This document shows, one piece after another, positions 25,985 to 35,314 of a DNA stretch of 44,119 nt. Below the pieces are notes generated by a model that was not told where the DNA came from, made no database searches, and saw nothing but the letters and a program-made list of their open reading frames with translations. Source of the DNA: Bacteroidota bacterium (lineage in GTDB: Bacteria; Bacteroidota; Ignavibacteria; SZUA-365); contig JACZJN010000067.1 of assembly GCA_014860565.1 (NCBI GenBank), forward strand, positions 1 to 44,119, in the 5' to 3' direction. Numbering within the stretch: position 1 is the first letter of the stretch; the number at the start of each line of letters is the position of its first letter. The position numbers were made by a program, and so were the translations under genes.

Positions 25985-26164
25985 GCTGAGCTCCGTAGTA
26001 TGCTCTGTCGAGCCGGTCATTCTGACCGCTCCAAGTGATCCGTCCGAAACCTGGAATGATGGAACGGCACATAGTACGTATATCGGAGCAGTATATCAAG
26101 AATAATTGCCCGTCTTGCAAATTCGGATGGATCTCCGTACATAGGGGAAAAAGGAGCCGCACGT

Positions 26165-27328
26165 ATGAGATCCCACGATTCCGGACGCCGACGCTTTCTT
26201 TCCACGCTCGCGACAGGCGCCGCCGCCGCGGCCCTGCTGCCGTCGCTGCACCTGCCCCTCCGGGCGGTAGGCGACGAGAAACCCGCGACGAACATCGCCG
26301 ATGCGCTGAAGATACCCCGTACACCGCAGTCGATGCCCGGACGCTATCCCGGACGCGTCGTCGAGGCCTTCGATCCTGCCTCGGTGCGGGAGGGCGCGCC
26401 GGTCGGCGAGCGCGCGAATGTCATGCTCGAGCGTGCAATGCTCGAACTCACGGGCGCGGCAACGCTTCAGGAGGCGTGGCTGCAGTTCGTCGGTCCAGAG
26501 GACATCATCGGACTCAAGGTCAATCCCGTCGCGGGGAAGCTGCTCTCGACATCCCTGGAGGTGACCGACGCGGTCATTGCTCAGCTCGAAGCCGCGGGGA
26601 TTCCGCGGAAGAACATCGTGATCTGGGACCGGCGGGAGTTCGAACTGCACGAAGCCGGGTTTACCGCGGAACGCTTTCCGGGCGTCCGCATATGGGGGAC
26701 CGAGTGCAAGGACGAAAAGGACTCGTTCTACGACGCCGACGGCAAATTGTACGGCGAAAAGCGCATCGATAAGGACTGGTATTACTGGGCGGATTGCGAA
26801 GAATCGTACGACGAGGAAACCCTCCCCTACATGATCAACGAGGGCAAGCATTCGTACTTCTCGCGCATCGTGACCGAGGAACTGACAAAGATCATCAATA
26901 TTCCGGTACTCAAGAACGCGGGTCCCACCGTCACGCTCTGCCTGAAAAACCTCGCATACGGTGCGATTTCCAACACGGCACGCCTTCACAAACCGCTCTG
27001 GGCGGAAACCTGCGCGCAGGTGCCCTGTTTCCCGCCGCTGCGCGACAAGGTCGTGCTCAACATCGTCGACGGCCTCATCGGCTGCTATCATGGCGGTCCG
27101 GGGGCGAACCCGCAATTCATCACTCCCTATCATCGTCTTCTCGTCGGCAGCGATCCGGTCGCGGTCGACCGCATCGGCTACGATATCGTGCTGGCCAAGC
27201 GCCTGGAAATGGAAGTACAGAAAGAGCCCTCCCCGCGAGGCACCGGCTTCCTGGAAATGGCCGCGGAGTACAAGCTCGGCGTGGCCGATCCCGCTCTCAT
27301 CAAACACACGAAGGTAGACCTTTCATGA
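26165..27328 (+). CDS. Tat-exported DUF362 protein
   Basis: A 387-residue protein with a twin-arginine signal (RRRFLSTLATGAAAAALL, residues 8-25), so it is probably folded, perhaps with a cofactor, before export. The body matches DUF362: EDIIGLKVNP near the N-terminus, INIPVLKNAG...LCLKNLAYG in the middle and YHRLLVGSDPVAVDRIGYDIV near the end. DUF362 proteins are often associated with iron-sulfur or redox contexts, but their reaction is unknown. No CxxC cluster is present; scattered cysteines occur at ECKDE, ADCEE and ETCAQVPC. AAAGGAG precedes the ATG. Its TGA overlaps the ATG of the next gene (ATGA), so the two are translationally coupled. Confidence 0.88.
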   Translation: MRSHDSGRRRFLSTLATGAAAAALLPSLHLPLRAVGDEKPATNIADALKIPRTPQSMPGRYPGRVVEAFDPASVREGAPVGERANVMLERAMLELTGAATLQEAWLQFVGPEDIIGLKVNPVAGKLLSTSLEVTDAVIAQLEAAGIPRKNIVIWDRREFELHEAGFTAERFPGVRIWGTECKDEKDSFYDADGKLYGEKRIDKDWYYWADCEESYDEETLPYMINEGKHSYFSRIVTEELTKIINIPVLKNAGPTVTLCLKNLAYGAISNTARLHKPLWAETCAQVPCFPPLRDKVVLNIVDGLIGCYHGGPGANPQFITPYHRLLVGSDPVAVDRIGYDIVLAKRLEMEVQKEPSPRGTGFLEMAAEYKLGVADPALIKHTKVDLS

Positions 27329-28224
27329 AACCGCGTTCCCTGATTATCGCCATCCTTTTCCTCACAGCGTTCTGCGGGATTGCCGTCCATGCTTCATCGC
27401 ACCATGGTCCCATAACCGCGACGTCCATCACCGCCGCGGCGTCACTGGAACTGACCGCGAAGGATCTTCCGGGTTGGGAAATCAGTGCGCCCGAACGCTA
27501 CAGCGCGAAGGAACTCTACGGCTACATCAACGGTGGTGCGGAGATCTATCTCGAATACGGCTTTCGCCAGGTGACCGGCCAGCGCTGTGCGCAGAAGAAG
27601 CATGAGCTGCAGGTGGATATCTATGAAATGGTCAATCCTGAAGCGGCGTTCGGCATGTTTTCCGTGCTGCGCGGCCGCTGCGGTGCGGCACTTCCCGGGA
27701 CACAGTGGCATTGCGTGACGCCTGAACAGATTCTCTTTGCCAAAGGCGCATATCTGGTTTCCATCGTTCCCTACGACCGTGCGGCGGAAACGCGCACGGC
27801 GGCGATGCAGGCGGCGAAAGCGCTGGTCTCACGGATCCGCGGCGCGGAATTCCGTACTCCTCCCGCGTTCCGCAGCGCCCCTCTCTCGACATCGCAAAAG
27901 AATCTGCGCTATATCCACGGACCGCTCGCGCTGCAAAGCGTGCTGGACGAGTGGTCGCAGTGGTTCGACGGCGTCGAGCGCTTCGAGATGTATCACACGG
28001 TAGTCGGCGACGGCGGACGCCGCACGGAAGCCGCAACAGTGAAGTTCCGGTCCAAACGGGACGCAGAGCGCTTCCTCTCTCAGTGCGGAGCGCCCGCCGG
28101 AAAGGGGAAGGATGGCTGGCGCGTCGACGCACAGCGCAATTTCGCATTGCGGGACAAGGGCGGACAGTCGATGGATGTCCTGTATGGACCGCAGATGGAA
28201 TCGCTGAGACGCAGTTGGAAATGA
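27325..28224 (+). CDS. DUF6599 family secreted protein
   Basis: A 299-residue protein with a Sec signal peptide (MKPRSLIIAILFLTAFCGIAVHA). The mature part has the family's GYINGGAEIYLEYGF, VDIYEMVNPEAAFGMFS and a later repeat-like half (VLDEWSQWFDGVERFEMYHT). The function is unknown; the protein is probably periplasmic. The ATG lies in an ATGA overlap with the DUF362 gene. This coupling suggests that the two proteins work together, possibly as a periplasmic redox or metal-handling pair; this is an inference. A bidirectional terminator follows. Confidence 0.85.
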   Translation: MKPRSLIIAILFLTAFCGIAVHASSHHGPITATSITAAASLELTAKDLPGWEISAPERYSAKELYGYINGGAEIYLEYGFRQVTGQRCAQKKHELQVDIYEMVNPEAAFGMFSVLRGRCGAALPGTQWHCVTPEQILFAKGAYLVSIVPYDRAAETRTAAMQAAKALVSRIRGAEFRTPPAFRSAPLSTSQKNLRYIHGPLALQSVLDEWSQWFDGVERFEMYHTVVGDGGRRTEAATVKFRSKRDAERFLSQCGAPAGKGKDGWRVDAQRNFALRDKGGQSMDVLYGPQMESLRRSWK

Positions 28225-28245
28225 GTCCTGCCCTCAGAAAAAGAG

Positions 28246-28282
28246 AAACGCTCCCACAGAATTGCGGGAGCGTTTTTATTTT
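28246..28282 (+). terminator. Bidirectional intrinsic terminator
   Basis: AAACGCTCCC (28246-28255) and GGGAGCGTTT (28266-28275), with a 10-nt loop, are followed by TTATTTT on the plus strand. On the minus strand the stem is followed by CTCTTTTTC. It lies between the convergent DUF6599 and rhodanese genes. Confidence 0.85.
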
Positions 28283-28316
28283 CAGTGGCAGCATGAGCTG
28301 CGAAAAGATTTTCCCT

Positions 28317-28733
28317 TCAGCGGTTGTTCGCGCCGAACGCAGCACGCCAGGCGCGCATGCCGCCCGTCACGTTGTAGGCCTCGAAGCCGTGTTCACGCAA
28401 AATGCGCGTCGCCACCCCGGAGCGGTTGCCGCTGCGACAGATCACGTACACCGGTGATTTCTGATACGCTTTCAATTCCGCAAGGCGCTGCTCGAGTTCC
28501 TGCACGGGAATGTTGATGACGCCGTCGAGCTTGCCGAGTTCGCTGGTGAGTTCGGGCGCGGTGCGCACATCAAGCACGACCGACCCTTTGTCCTTCGCGA
28601 TTTTCTTTTGCAGATCCTGAACGGACACTTGTTCTCCGGGCTTTTCTGTCGAGCAGGCGCAGACGAGGGGAACGACGGTCAGGAGCAAAATGAGTCCTGC
28701 CAGCAAGTGTTTCCATTCGTATTGCTTTTTCAT
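28317..28733 (-). CDS. Rhodanese-domain lipoprotein
   Basis: A 138-residue protein. A lipoprotein-type signal ends with VCAC (Cys27 probable, Cys25 possible). It is followed by a single rhodanese domain (~35-135) with active-site loop CRSGNRS (Cys99) and the LDVRTAPE motif. By family it should bind or transfer sulfane sulfur as a Cys persulfide in the envelope. The start at 28733 is chosen because it begins the signal sequence; it lies 2 nt after the stop of the FmdB-type gene. The longer frame reading through that gene is an artefact. Confidence 0.88.
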   Translation of the reverse strand: MKKQYEWKHLLAGLILLLTVVPLVCACSTEKPGEQVSVQDLQKKIAKDKGSVVLDVRTAPELTSELGKLDGVINIPVQELEQRLAELKAYQKSPVYVICRSGNRSGVATRILREHGFEAYNVTGGMRAWRAAFGANNR

Positions 28734-28735
28734 CG

Positions 28736-28978
28736 CTAGCCCAACCCGCACATGCCGCTTGCGCATCCGCCGTACGACGGCACGCCGCAGCTGCCGCTTT
28801 CGCAGGAGGGGGCGGAAGAAACCGTGCTGCCGGTGGATGCGGCGAACGATGAGAATTTCTTGACGTAGGAGCGGGACTCGCAGGACGGGCACTGCACGAT
28901 GTCGGGATTTTCAGCCCCTTTGTGCAGCACGTCGTAAACGGCCTCGCAGTCAGTGCATTTGTACTCAAAAATGGGCAT
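28736..28978 (-). CDS. FmdB-family zinc ribbon protein with cysteine-rich tail
   Basis: An 80-residue protein starting MPIFEYKCTDC, the hallmark of the FmdB/CxxC_CXXC_SSSS regulatory zinc ribbon. Zinc ligands are Cys8, Cys11, Cys30 and Cys33. After a Ser/Ala linker the C-terminus adds four more cysteines (59, 64, 72, 77) in SCESGSCG and GCASGMCGLG. The family is usually assigned a regulatory or metal-binding role without a known target. The start is supported by GAGAGGA nine bases upstream and by the family N-terminus; 87 upstream codons in the same frame are spurious. Confidence 0.88.
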   Translation of the reverse strand: MPIFEYKCTDCEAVYDVLHKGAENPDIVQCPSCESRSYVKKFSSFAASTGSTVSSAPSCESGSCGVPSYGGCASGMCGLG

Positions 28979-28992
28979 GGGAGTATTCCTCT

Positions 28993-29214
28993 CTACGATT
29001 CTGTGGTGTTCTGATCCTGCGCCTCCGGCGTCGGGGCGGTTTTCTTCCGTGCTGGAATCAGCCACGTGGCGCCGACGACACCGCCATAGAGCACGCTCGT
29101 GTACCAATTGCTGGTGATCGGGCAGGTCCCGCTCAGGCAGCCGATGAAGTACCAGTACGCGTAGCCGATGGCGACGCCGATAAAAACCGGAAGCAATTTT
29201 TTTATGATTTGCAT
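28993..29214 (-). CDS. DUF6132 small membrane protein
   Basis: A 73-residue protein with two short membrane spans (about 7-24 and 40-54). The segment between them, GCLSGTCPITSN, contains Cys26 and Cys31 and is the recognised hallmark of the DUF6132 family. AAAGGA lies 8-10 nt before the ATG. It is the first gene of a compact operon (14 and 2 nt gaps) with the FmdB-type and rhodanese genes. The role is unknown; the Cys motif beside a rhodanese lipoprotein suggests thiol or sulfur chemistry at the membrane. Confidence 0.85.
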   Translation of the reverse strand: MQIIKKLLPVFIGVAIGYAYWYFIGCLSGTCPITSNWYTSVLYGGVVGATWLIPARKKTAPTPEAQDQNTTES

Positions 29215-29308
29215 TGCGTGATCGTCCTTTCTCTATCACAGTAAGATGCAGAAGGCGCCGAATGGTCGCAATGCATTTTTCACTTCCCCCCTGCTCCGGG
29301 GGATTCGA

Positions 29309-30484
<1,176 letters not shown>

Positions 30485-30552
30485 GCTGCCATCCATGGTT
30501 CGTCGCGATACGGTGAAGCACACAAGATACGGCATGTCCGTGAATCATGCAC

Positions 30553-30592
30553 GGGTGCGCCTGACGGCGAGGGGGTGCGCCTCACGGCGAGG
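30553..30592. repeat. 20-bp tandem repeat, two copies
   Basis: GGGTGCGCCTGACGGCGAGG (30553-30572) is directly repeated at 30573-30592 with one G-to-C change, and GGGT follows as a partial third start. It lies in the intergenic region between the M24 gene and trkA. Confidence 0.8.
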
Positions 30593-30626
30593 GGGTCTTG
30601 AAGTCGCATGTTGTGAGCCCGGACCG

Positions 30627-30632
30627 TATATT
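30627..30632 (+). promoter_or_regulatory. Candidate -10-like TATATT upstream of trkA
   Basis: TATATTATTCC lies 40 nt before the trkA ATG at 30673. It resembles the boxes found before several other genes, but no partner -33 element is at the right distance. Confidence 0.25.
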
Positions 30633-30672
30633 ATTCCAACAGCTATCCAGACGCGCGGAGCGGATTCCATTC

Positions 30673-32055
30673 ATGAATATCATTGTGATCGGAGCAGGAC
30701 TGGTCGGGACCAGCCTTGCCGAGCAACTGCAGAATCAGGGACACAACATCACCGTCATCGAGTCGGAGCCGCTGCGCTGTGAAGCGGTGGGCGACAAACT
30801 GGACGTGCGCGTGGTGCCGGGTTCCGGCAGCAATCCGCAGGATCTCGAGGAAGCGGGACTGAACAACGCCGACATGCTCATCGCCGCGACGCCAGTGGAC
30901 GAGGTCAATCTCATCGCGTGTGCGATCGCCCAGCGCTACGGCGTGCAGCATCGCATCGCGCGCATTCGCAACGCGAATTTCATCGCAGGCAGCGCACATC
31001 TGCAGCCGGAGCATTTCGGCATCACACAGGTCATCTATCCGGAGGAGAATACGCTGGGCGCGGTGATGAATTACATCGAGACGCCTTTCGCCATCGACGC
31101 GCAGGATTTTGCACAGCGCACGGTTTTCCTACGCAGCTATCGCATCACCGAGCGGATGCCCGTCGCGCATCGCAGCCTGGTCGATCTGCGCAACGATCCC
31201 CGCGGACACCGACTGCTCGTGGTTGCCATCATCCGTGATGAAAACGTGATCATTCCCCGCGGAGACACCGTGATACTCCCCGGTGACAAACCGTTGTTCA
31301 TCATTCCACGCGAAGCCCTGGCCGATTTTCTGACGCTCGTTGCGGTCGACCCAGGAGCGAAGCGCAAGGCCATCGTATTCGGCAACACGCTCACGGCGGT
31401 GAACATCGCGCACGCATTGCACAAGGAACTCGAGACCGTGATCTTCATCGATCCCGATCTCGAACACGGCAATCTCGCGGCCGCGAAGCTGCACGGCATC
31501 GATGTCCTGCACGGGAGCGGCGACGACGCCGACGTGCTCCGCGAGGCGAATGTGCGCTTCGCTGATTTCTTCATCGCCGCTTCCGAACACAACGATGAGA
31601 ACGTGCTTTCGTGCCTGCTGGCCAAATCAGAAGGCGCGAAGGAAGTCATCGCCATCGTCAACGACGATCAGCATTCCGATCTTTTTCTTTCCATCGGCAT
31701 CGATCACATCATCAATCCGCGCCAGCTGACGGCCGGCGGCATTCTGAATGCCATTCTCCCCGGGTACGTCAGCACGGCGCTTCACATCGAGAAAAGCGAC
31801 ATTGACGTGCTGCGCCTTCGTGTCGCCGGCGATGCCGCCGTGGCGCACAAGGCGCTGAAGGACAGCTGGAAGCGCGTGCTGGGCGTCTCGATCGTCGGCG
31901 CGGTGCTGCGCGACAATGAAATGCTGGTTCCCACCGGCAACACCGTGTTGCTGCCGGGCGACATCGTGATCGTTTTCACGCGTGCAGTCGGCATCAAGAA
32001 AGTACGCAAGCTCTTCGGATCCGTCGAACAGTCCTTCGCTCCCGGCCATGCATAA
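30673..32055 (+). CDS. trkA: Trk potassium uptake regulator TrkA
   Basis: A 460-residue cytoplasmic peripheral protein that gates the TrkH potassium channel. It has two tandem RCK modules, each a Rossmann NAD-binding domain followed by a TrkA_C domain. The first Rossmann motif is IGAGLVGTSLAEQL. The second (IVFGNTLTAVNIAHAL) lacks the full glycine signature, so the first is likely the main nucleotide site. The start at 30673 is the family start (MNIIVIGAG); the 25-codon extension upstream is in frame but has no support. Its stop overlaps the trkH start by 8 nt, so the two form a translationally coupled operon. Confidence 0.94.
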   Translation: MNIIVIGAGLVGTSLAEQLQNQGHNITVIESEPLRCEAVGDKLDVRVVPGSGSNPQDLEEAGLNNADMLIAATPVDEVNLIACAIAQRYGVQHRIARIRNANFIAGSAHLQPEHFGITQVIYPEENTLGAVMNYIETPFAIDAQDFAQRTVFLRSYRITERMPVAHRSLVDLRNDPRGHRLLVVAIIRDENVIIPRGDTVILPGDKPLFIIPREALADFLTLVAVDPGAKRKAIVFGNTLTAVNIAHALHKELETVIFIDPDLEHGNLAAAKLHGIDVLHGSGDDADVLREANVRFADFFIAASEHNDENVLSCLLAKSEGAKEVIAIVNDDQHSDLFLSIGIDHIINPRQLTAGGILNAILPGYVSTALHIEKSDIDVLRLRVAGDAAVAHKALKDSWKRVLGVSIVGAVLRDNEMLVPTGNTVLLPGDIVIVFTRAVGIKKVRKLFGSVEQSFAPGHA

Positions 32056-33646
32056 ACGGACCGTGCTTTATGGAGTGGCCCGCCTGCTGCAGGTGATGGG
32101 ACTGGCGCTGCTGCCGCCGGCGATCATCGCATGGTACGATACACCGGAACTGACATTTGTCCAACGAATCTGGGCTCCGGAATTCTCCGGCTTCTGGATC
32201 GCGATTCTCGCCGCGCTGTTCTTCGGCACGGCGATCGCCACCCTGCTGAAAAAACGCAGCCTGACGCAGACGGTGCGAGAGGGATTCGCCATTGTGACGC
32301 TCGGGTGGATCGTGCTGGCAGTGTTCGGCGCGATTCCGTTTTTCATCTGGTTTCTCGAGAACGGGGGCGATTACAGTGTTCTCGGCATGATGCATGCTCT
32401 CACGGACAGTGTGTTCGAGATCATGTCGGGCTTCACCACCACGGGCTCCACCATTCTCACCGACATCGAAGCTGTTCCTCGCGGACTGCTGTTCTGGCGC
32501 AGTCTCACACACTGGCTCGGCGGCATGGGAATTGTCACGCTCGCGCTGGTGATCTTCCCTGCGCTTGGCGTCTCCGGGTATCACATGTTCAAGGGCGAAG
32601 TACCCGGGCCTACCACCGAGAGGCTCCAGCCGCGTCTGGCGGAAACCGCCACCATCCTGTGGGGCGTGTACGCGCTGCTCTCCCTGGCGGAAACCGTGCT
32701 GCTGATGCTGGGCGGTTTGGACTGGTTCGATGCGCTCTGCCATACCTTCGGCACAATGGCGACCGGCGGCTTCTCGACAAAAAATCTTTCCGTCGGACAC
32801 TTCGACAGCGATTTCATCCACTGGGTGATCATCATATTCATGTTCCTGGCGGGCGTCAATTTCCTGCTGCACTACAACGTGCTGAAGGGAAACACGAGAA
32901 TCCTCAAAGCCGACCGGGAATTCCGTTTTTACACCGGGATCATCATCGGTGCGACGGTGCTTGCCACCCTGATCCTGTACTTCGAGGGACTCCCCTCCGC
33001 GGAATATTCCCGCACGCATTTCCGCAGCGAGCCGGTACCGTACGAGGATTTCGTCTCGCATGTGCATGAGGAGTCCGGGAAGATCGAATCGTTCTACGGC
33101 AGTTTCCGTGAGGCGGCGTTCCAGGTCGTCTCCATCACGACGACAACCGGCTTCGGCTCGGCAGACTTCGATGTCTGGCCGACAACAATCCGGTTGATGC
33201 TGATTGTGCTGATGTTTTTCGGGGGATGCGCGGGTTCGACCGGAGGCGGTATGAAGATGATACGCGTGTTGATCAATATGAAAGCAGCCGCGAGGGAGAT
33301 CATCAAGATGGCCCGGCCGCGGATTATTCGTCCCGTCAAAGTGGGCGGCGTTCCGGTCGAAGAAGTACGTGTGGGGAACATCGTTTCTTTCTTCATCCTG
33401 TTTCTCTCCCTGAGCGTTATTTCCTCGCTGGCGATGACCTTCTTCGTCCCCGATCTGGTCACTGCGTTCACTTCCGTGGTTGCCTGTCTTGCAAACATCG
33501 GTCCCGGTCTGGCGGGCGTCGGATCCATCGAAAATTTCGCATGGATTCCCATCCCGGGGAAGTGGATACTGATTTTCAACATGCTGCTGGGCAGGCTGGA
33601 AATTTTCACCGTGCTGGTGCTTTTCCGCGCTTCGATATGGCGCTGA
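32048..33646 (+). CDS. trkH: Trk potassium channel subunit TrkH
   Basis: A 532-residue integral membrane potassium translocator. It contains the four M1-P-M2 repeats of the TrkH/KtrB superfamily. Selectivity-filter segments are recognisable at TTTGSTIL, ATGGFSTKN, TTTGFGSADF and CAGSTGGGMKM. It works with TrkA to import potassium. The start lies inside the end of trkA. The region downstream to 33716 is a short convergent gap with the next gene and has no clear terminator. Confidence 0.94.
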   Translation: MHKRTVLYGVARLLQVMGLALLPPAIIAWYDTPELTFVQRIWAPEFSGFWIAILAALFFGTAIATLLKKRSLTQTVREGFAIVTLGWIVLAVFGAIPFFIWFLENGGDYSVLGMMHALTDSVFEIMSGFTTTGSTILTDIEAVPRGLLFWRSLTHWLGGMGIVTLALVIFPALGVSGYHMFKGEVPGPTTERLQPRLAETATILWGVYALLSLAETVLLMLGGLDWFDALCHTFGTMATGGFSTKNLSVGHFDSDFIHWVIIIFMFLAGVNFLLHYNVLKGNTRILKADREFRFYTGIIIGATVLATLILYFEGLPSAEYSRTHFRSEPVPYEDFVSHVHEESGKIESFYGSFREAAFQVVSITTTTGFGSADFDVWPTTIRLMLIVLMFFGGCAGSTGGGMKMIRVLINMKAAAREIIKMARPRIIRPVKVGGVPVEEVRVGNIVSFFILFLSLSVISSLAMTFFVPDLVTAFTSVVACLANIGPGLAGVGSIENFAWIPIPGKWILIFNMLLGRLEIFTVLVLFRASIWR

Positions 33647-33716
33647 CCGCACGAGTGGAGCGCGCGAGGATGGTGGGAAGATACGCCGGGGCGATTACCG
33701 CGGCGTGATGGAATGC

Positions 33717-34952
33717 TTACGACGAAGCCCCTGGCTGAAACAGGTCGTCGAGCCAGTCGAAAACAAGTTGATTGAGACGCGGGAGATTGCTGTAGTGATT
33801 GAAGGCATCCGATTCGTGCAGATTCGGAATCAGAATGAGATCCTTCACCTCTGTCCGTACACCGCTGCAGAACTCCTCCGTCTGCCGTACCATTTCCGCA
33901 TTCGTTTTTTCTCCCCGGATGCAGAGTGTCGGGCAGTGGATACGGTAGAGCAGATCCTCCACCGAAAAGGCCTCTGTGCATTTGACCAGGGCCTGTAGAC
34001 GGCTGACGCCGAAACGGCGACACATGTTCAACACCATCAGCTTCAGATCTCCGCGCATGAGGCTCGGGGGAAGCTCGTTCAGTGCATGGTAATCGACGTC
34101 GAACATGAGGGCGCGCTGTCCGAGCATCTCGACGAAAAGCCGGTGGAGATTCAGGTACGGCGGATTCACCACCAGCGCTTTGACTCGGGGATCAAACGCG
34201 GTAACGCGCGTCGCGAAGTAGCTGCCCAGACCGTTGCCGATCAGTGCCAGACGATCATTGTCGACGTCGGCGCGGTCATGGAGAAAATCGAGTGCGACCT
34301 GCAGCGGTATTTCATAATCATGCTGAACGTGCGAGGCCGGATCGCGGCGGAGCACGCCGGCCTGACCGGGACCCTGGAATAGAAGGACGTTGTAACCGCG
34401 GCGCAGGGCGCTGATGCCGTGATAGAAATACAGTTCCTCGCCGCTGCTCTCGATTCCCGGAACAACCAACAATGTGGGGCGCGGAGCGCCGCTGTCGTCA
34501 GGGCGCAGGAAATATGACGGATACGCCTTTCCGTTCGCGGAGAGTTCGACCAGTCCTCCGCCCCATGGCAGTCCTTGCAGCGCGTACTGAAAACACTCCT
34601 CGCATTTCATACCGAGATGAACATGCTCCCCTTCACCGATGATAGCGTAATATTCCGCCATATGAAAATAATTGGCTGCACGGAGATAGTGCTCGGTCGC
34701 GCTCGTGGTATGTCCCTGTTCCATCGCAAGTCGGGCCTGCTGCTCCACTTCGGCGGTGAGCAGCGACCACCCCCGCACCCAGCCGGGAAGATCCCACATG
34801 CTCATTCCCTGGGCAACCGAGAAGCACTCGCCCAATGTGGATGCGCCGAACGCCGCCAGTCCGAGTTCACGGAAGAGCTTGAATTCGAATTCGGGATGTT
34901 TGAGGATATCAGTAAAAACTGTATTTGACGCGGAATTGCTATCAAGTTCCAT
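33717..34952 (-). CDS. Alpha/beta hydrolase-fold protein lacking the catalytic serine (probable pseudoenzyme)
   Basis: A 411-residue protein with an N-terminal helical region (~20-125; helices such as QARLAMEQGHTTSATEHYLRAA) followed by an alpha/beta hydrolase core. The fold is supported by TLLVVPGIESSGEE, YNVLLFQGPGQA, RLALIGNGLGSYFATR and CPTLCIRGEK. The layout is like FrsA or the dihydropseudooxynicotine hydrolase group. At the nucleophile elbow the expected G-x-S-x-G reads G239-N-G241-L-G243, so the nucleophile Ser is Gly. The usual acid (GxxD) is also not seen at GEKTN. It is either a non-catalytic binding protein or uses another residue. It is transcribed alone, convergent with trkH. 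There is no strong ribosome-binding site. Confidence 0.85.
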   Translation of the reverse strand: MELDSNSASNTVFTDILKHPEFEFKLFRELGLAAFGASTLGECFSVAQGMSMWDLPGWVRGWSLLTAEVEQQARLAMEQGHTTSATEHYLRAANYFHMAEYYAIIGEGEHVHLGMKCEECFQYALQGLPWGGGLVELSANGKAYPSYFLRPDDSGAPRPTLLVVPGIESSGEELYFYHGISALRRGYNVLLFQGPGQAGVLRRDPASHVQHDYEIPLQVALDFLHDRADVDNDRLALIGNGLGSYFATRVTAFDPRVKALVVNPPYLNLHRLFVEMLGQRALMFDVDYHALNELPPSLMRGDLKLMVLNMCRRFGVSRLQALVKCTEAFSVEDLLYRIHCPTLCIRGEKTNAEMVRQTEEFCSGVRTEVKDLILIPNLHESDAFNHYSNLPRLNQLVFDWLDDLFQPGASS

Positions 34953-35314
34953 ACAGTGCCCGTGCTGGGAATGGGAAATTACCTGAGGCTCAGAGTTGCG
35001 CGAAGGGCCGGCTCAAACATTGGAATGGGGCGCATGAAGTGCGTACGAACAAAAATCAAGCCGATATTTTTTTCAGGCAGATACAATATTTTTTCAATGA
35101 CTTACGCCCGATTCATGTGAAGATTCCGAACACATCGTGAATATTGTGCACGGAATATTTTAAGGAAATAAAGCGGTTTTCCGCGTCACGGCGGTCCGAC
35201 GGCTTCGACTGCTCCGCGAAACGGACATAGCCGGGAAGCGAAAAATCGTTGTGCAACTATGTGAAAAATGTGATATAATGGCGGAAGATCATTTTGTTAT
35301 CAAGGAGGTTCCCC
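34953..35314. other. 362-bp intergenic region between divergent genes
   Basis: No open reading frame worth annotating. It holds the divergent promoters of the hydrolase (-) and T9SS (+) genes. It is AT-rich around 35060-35160 (runs such as CGATATTTTTTTC and ATACAATATTTTTTC). A TATAAT at 35274-35279, preceded by TTGTGC at 35249-35254 (19-nt spacer), is a weak sigma70-like candidate for the plus-strand gene. Nothing else was recognised. Confidence 0.6.

Noticed and set aside
28979-29239. An N-terminal extension of the FmdB-type protein
   Set aside because: It reads out of frame through the DUF6132 gene; the family start is at 28978.
29283-29307. A C6/G5 hairpin after the M24 peptidase gene
   Set aside because: There is no T-tract on the minus strand and the stem is short, so it was not called a terminator.
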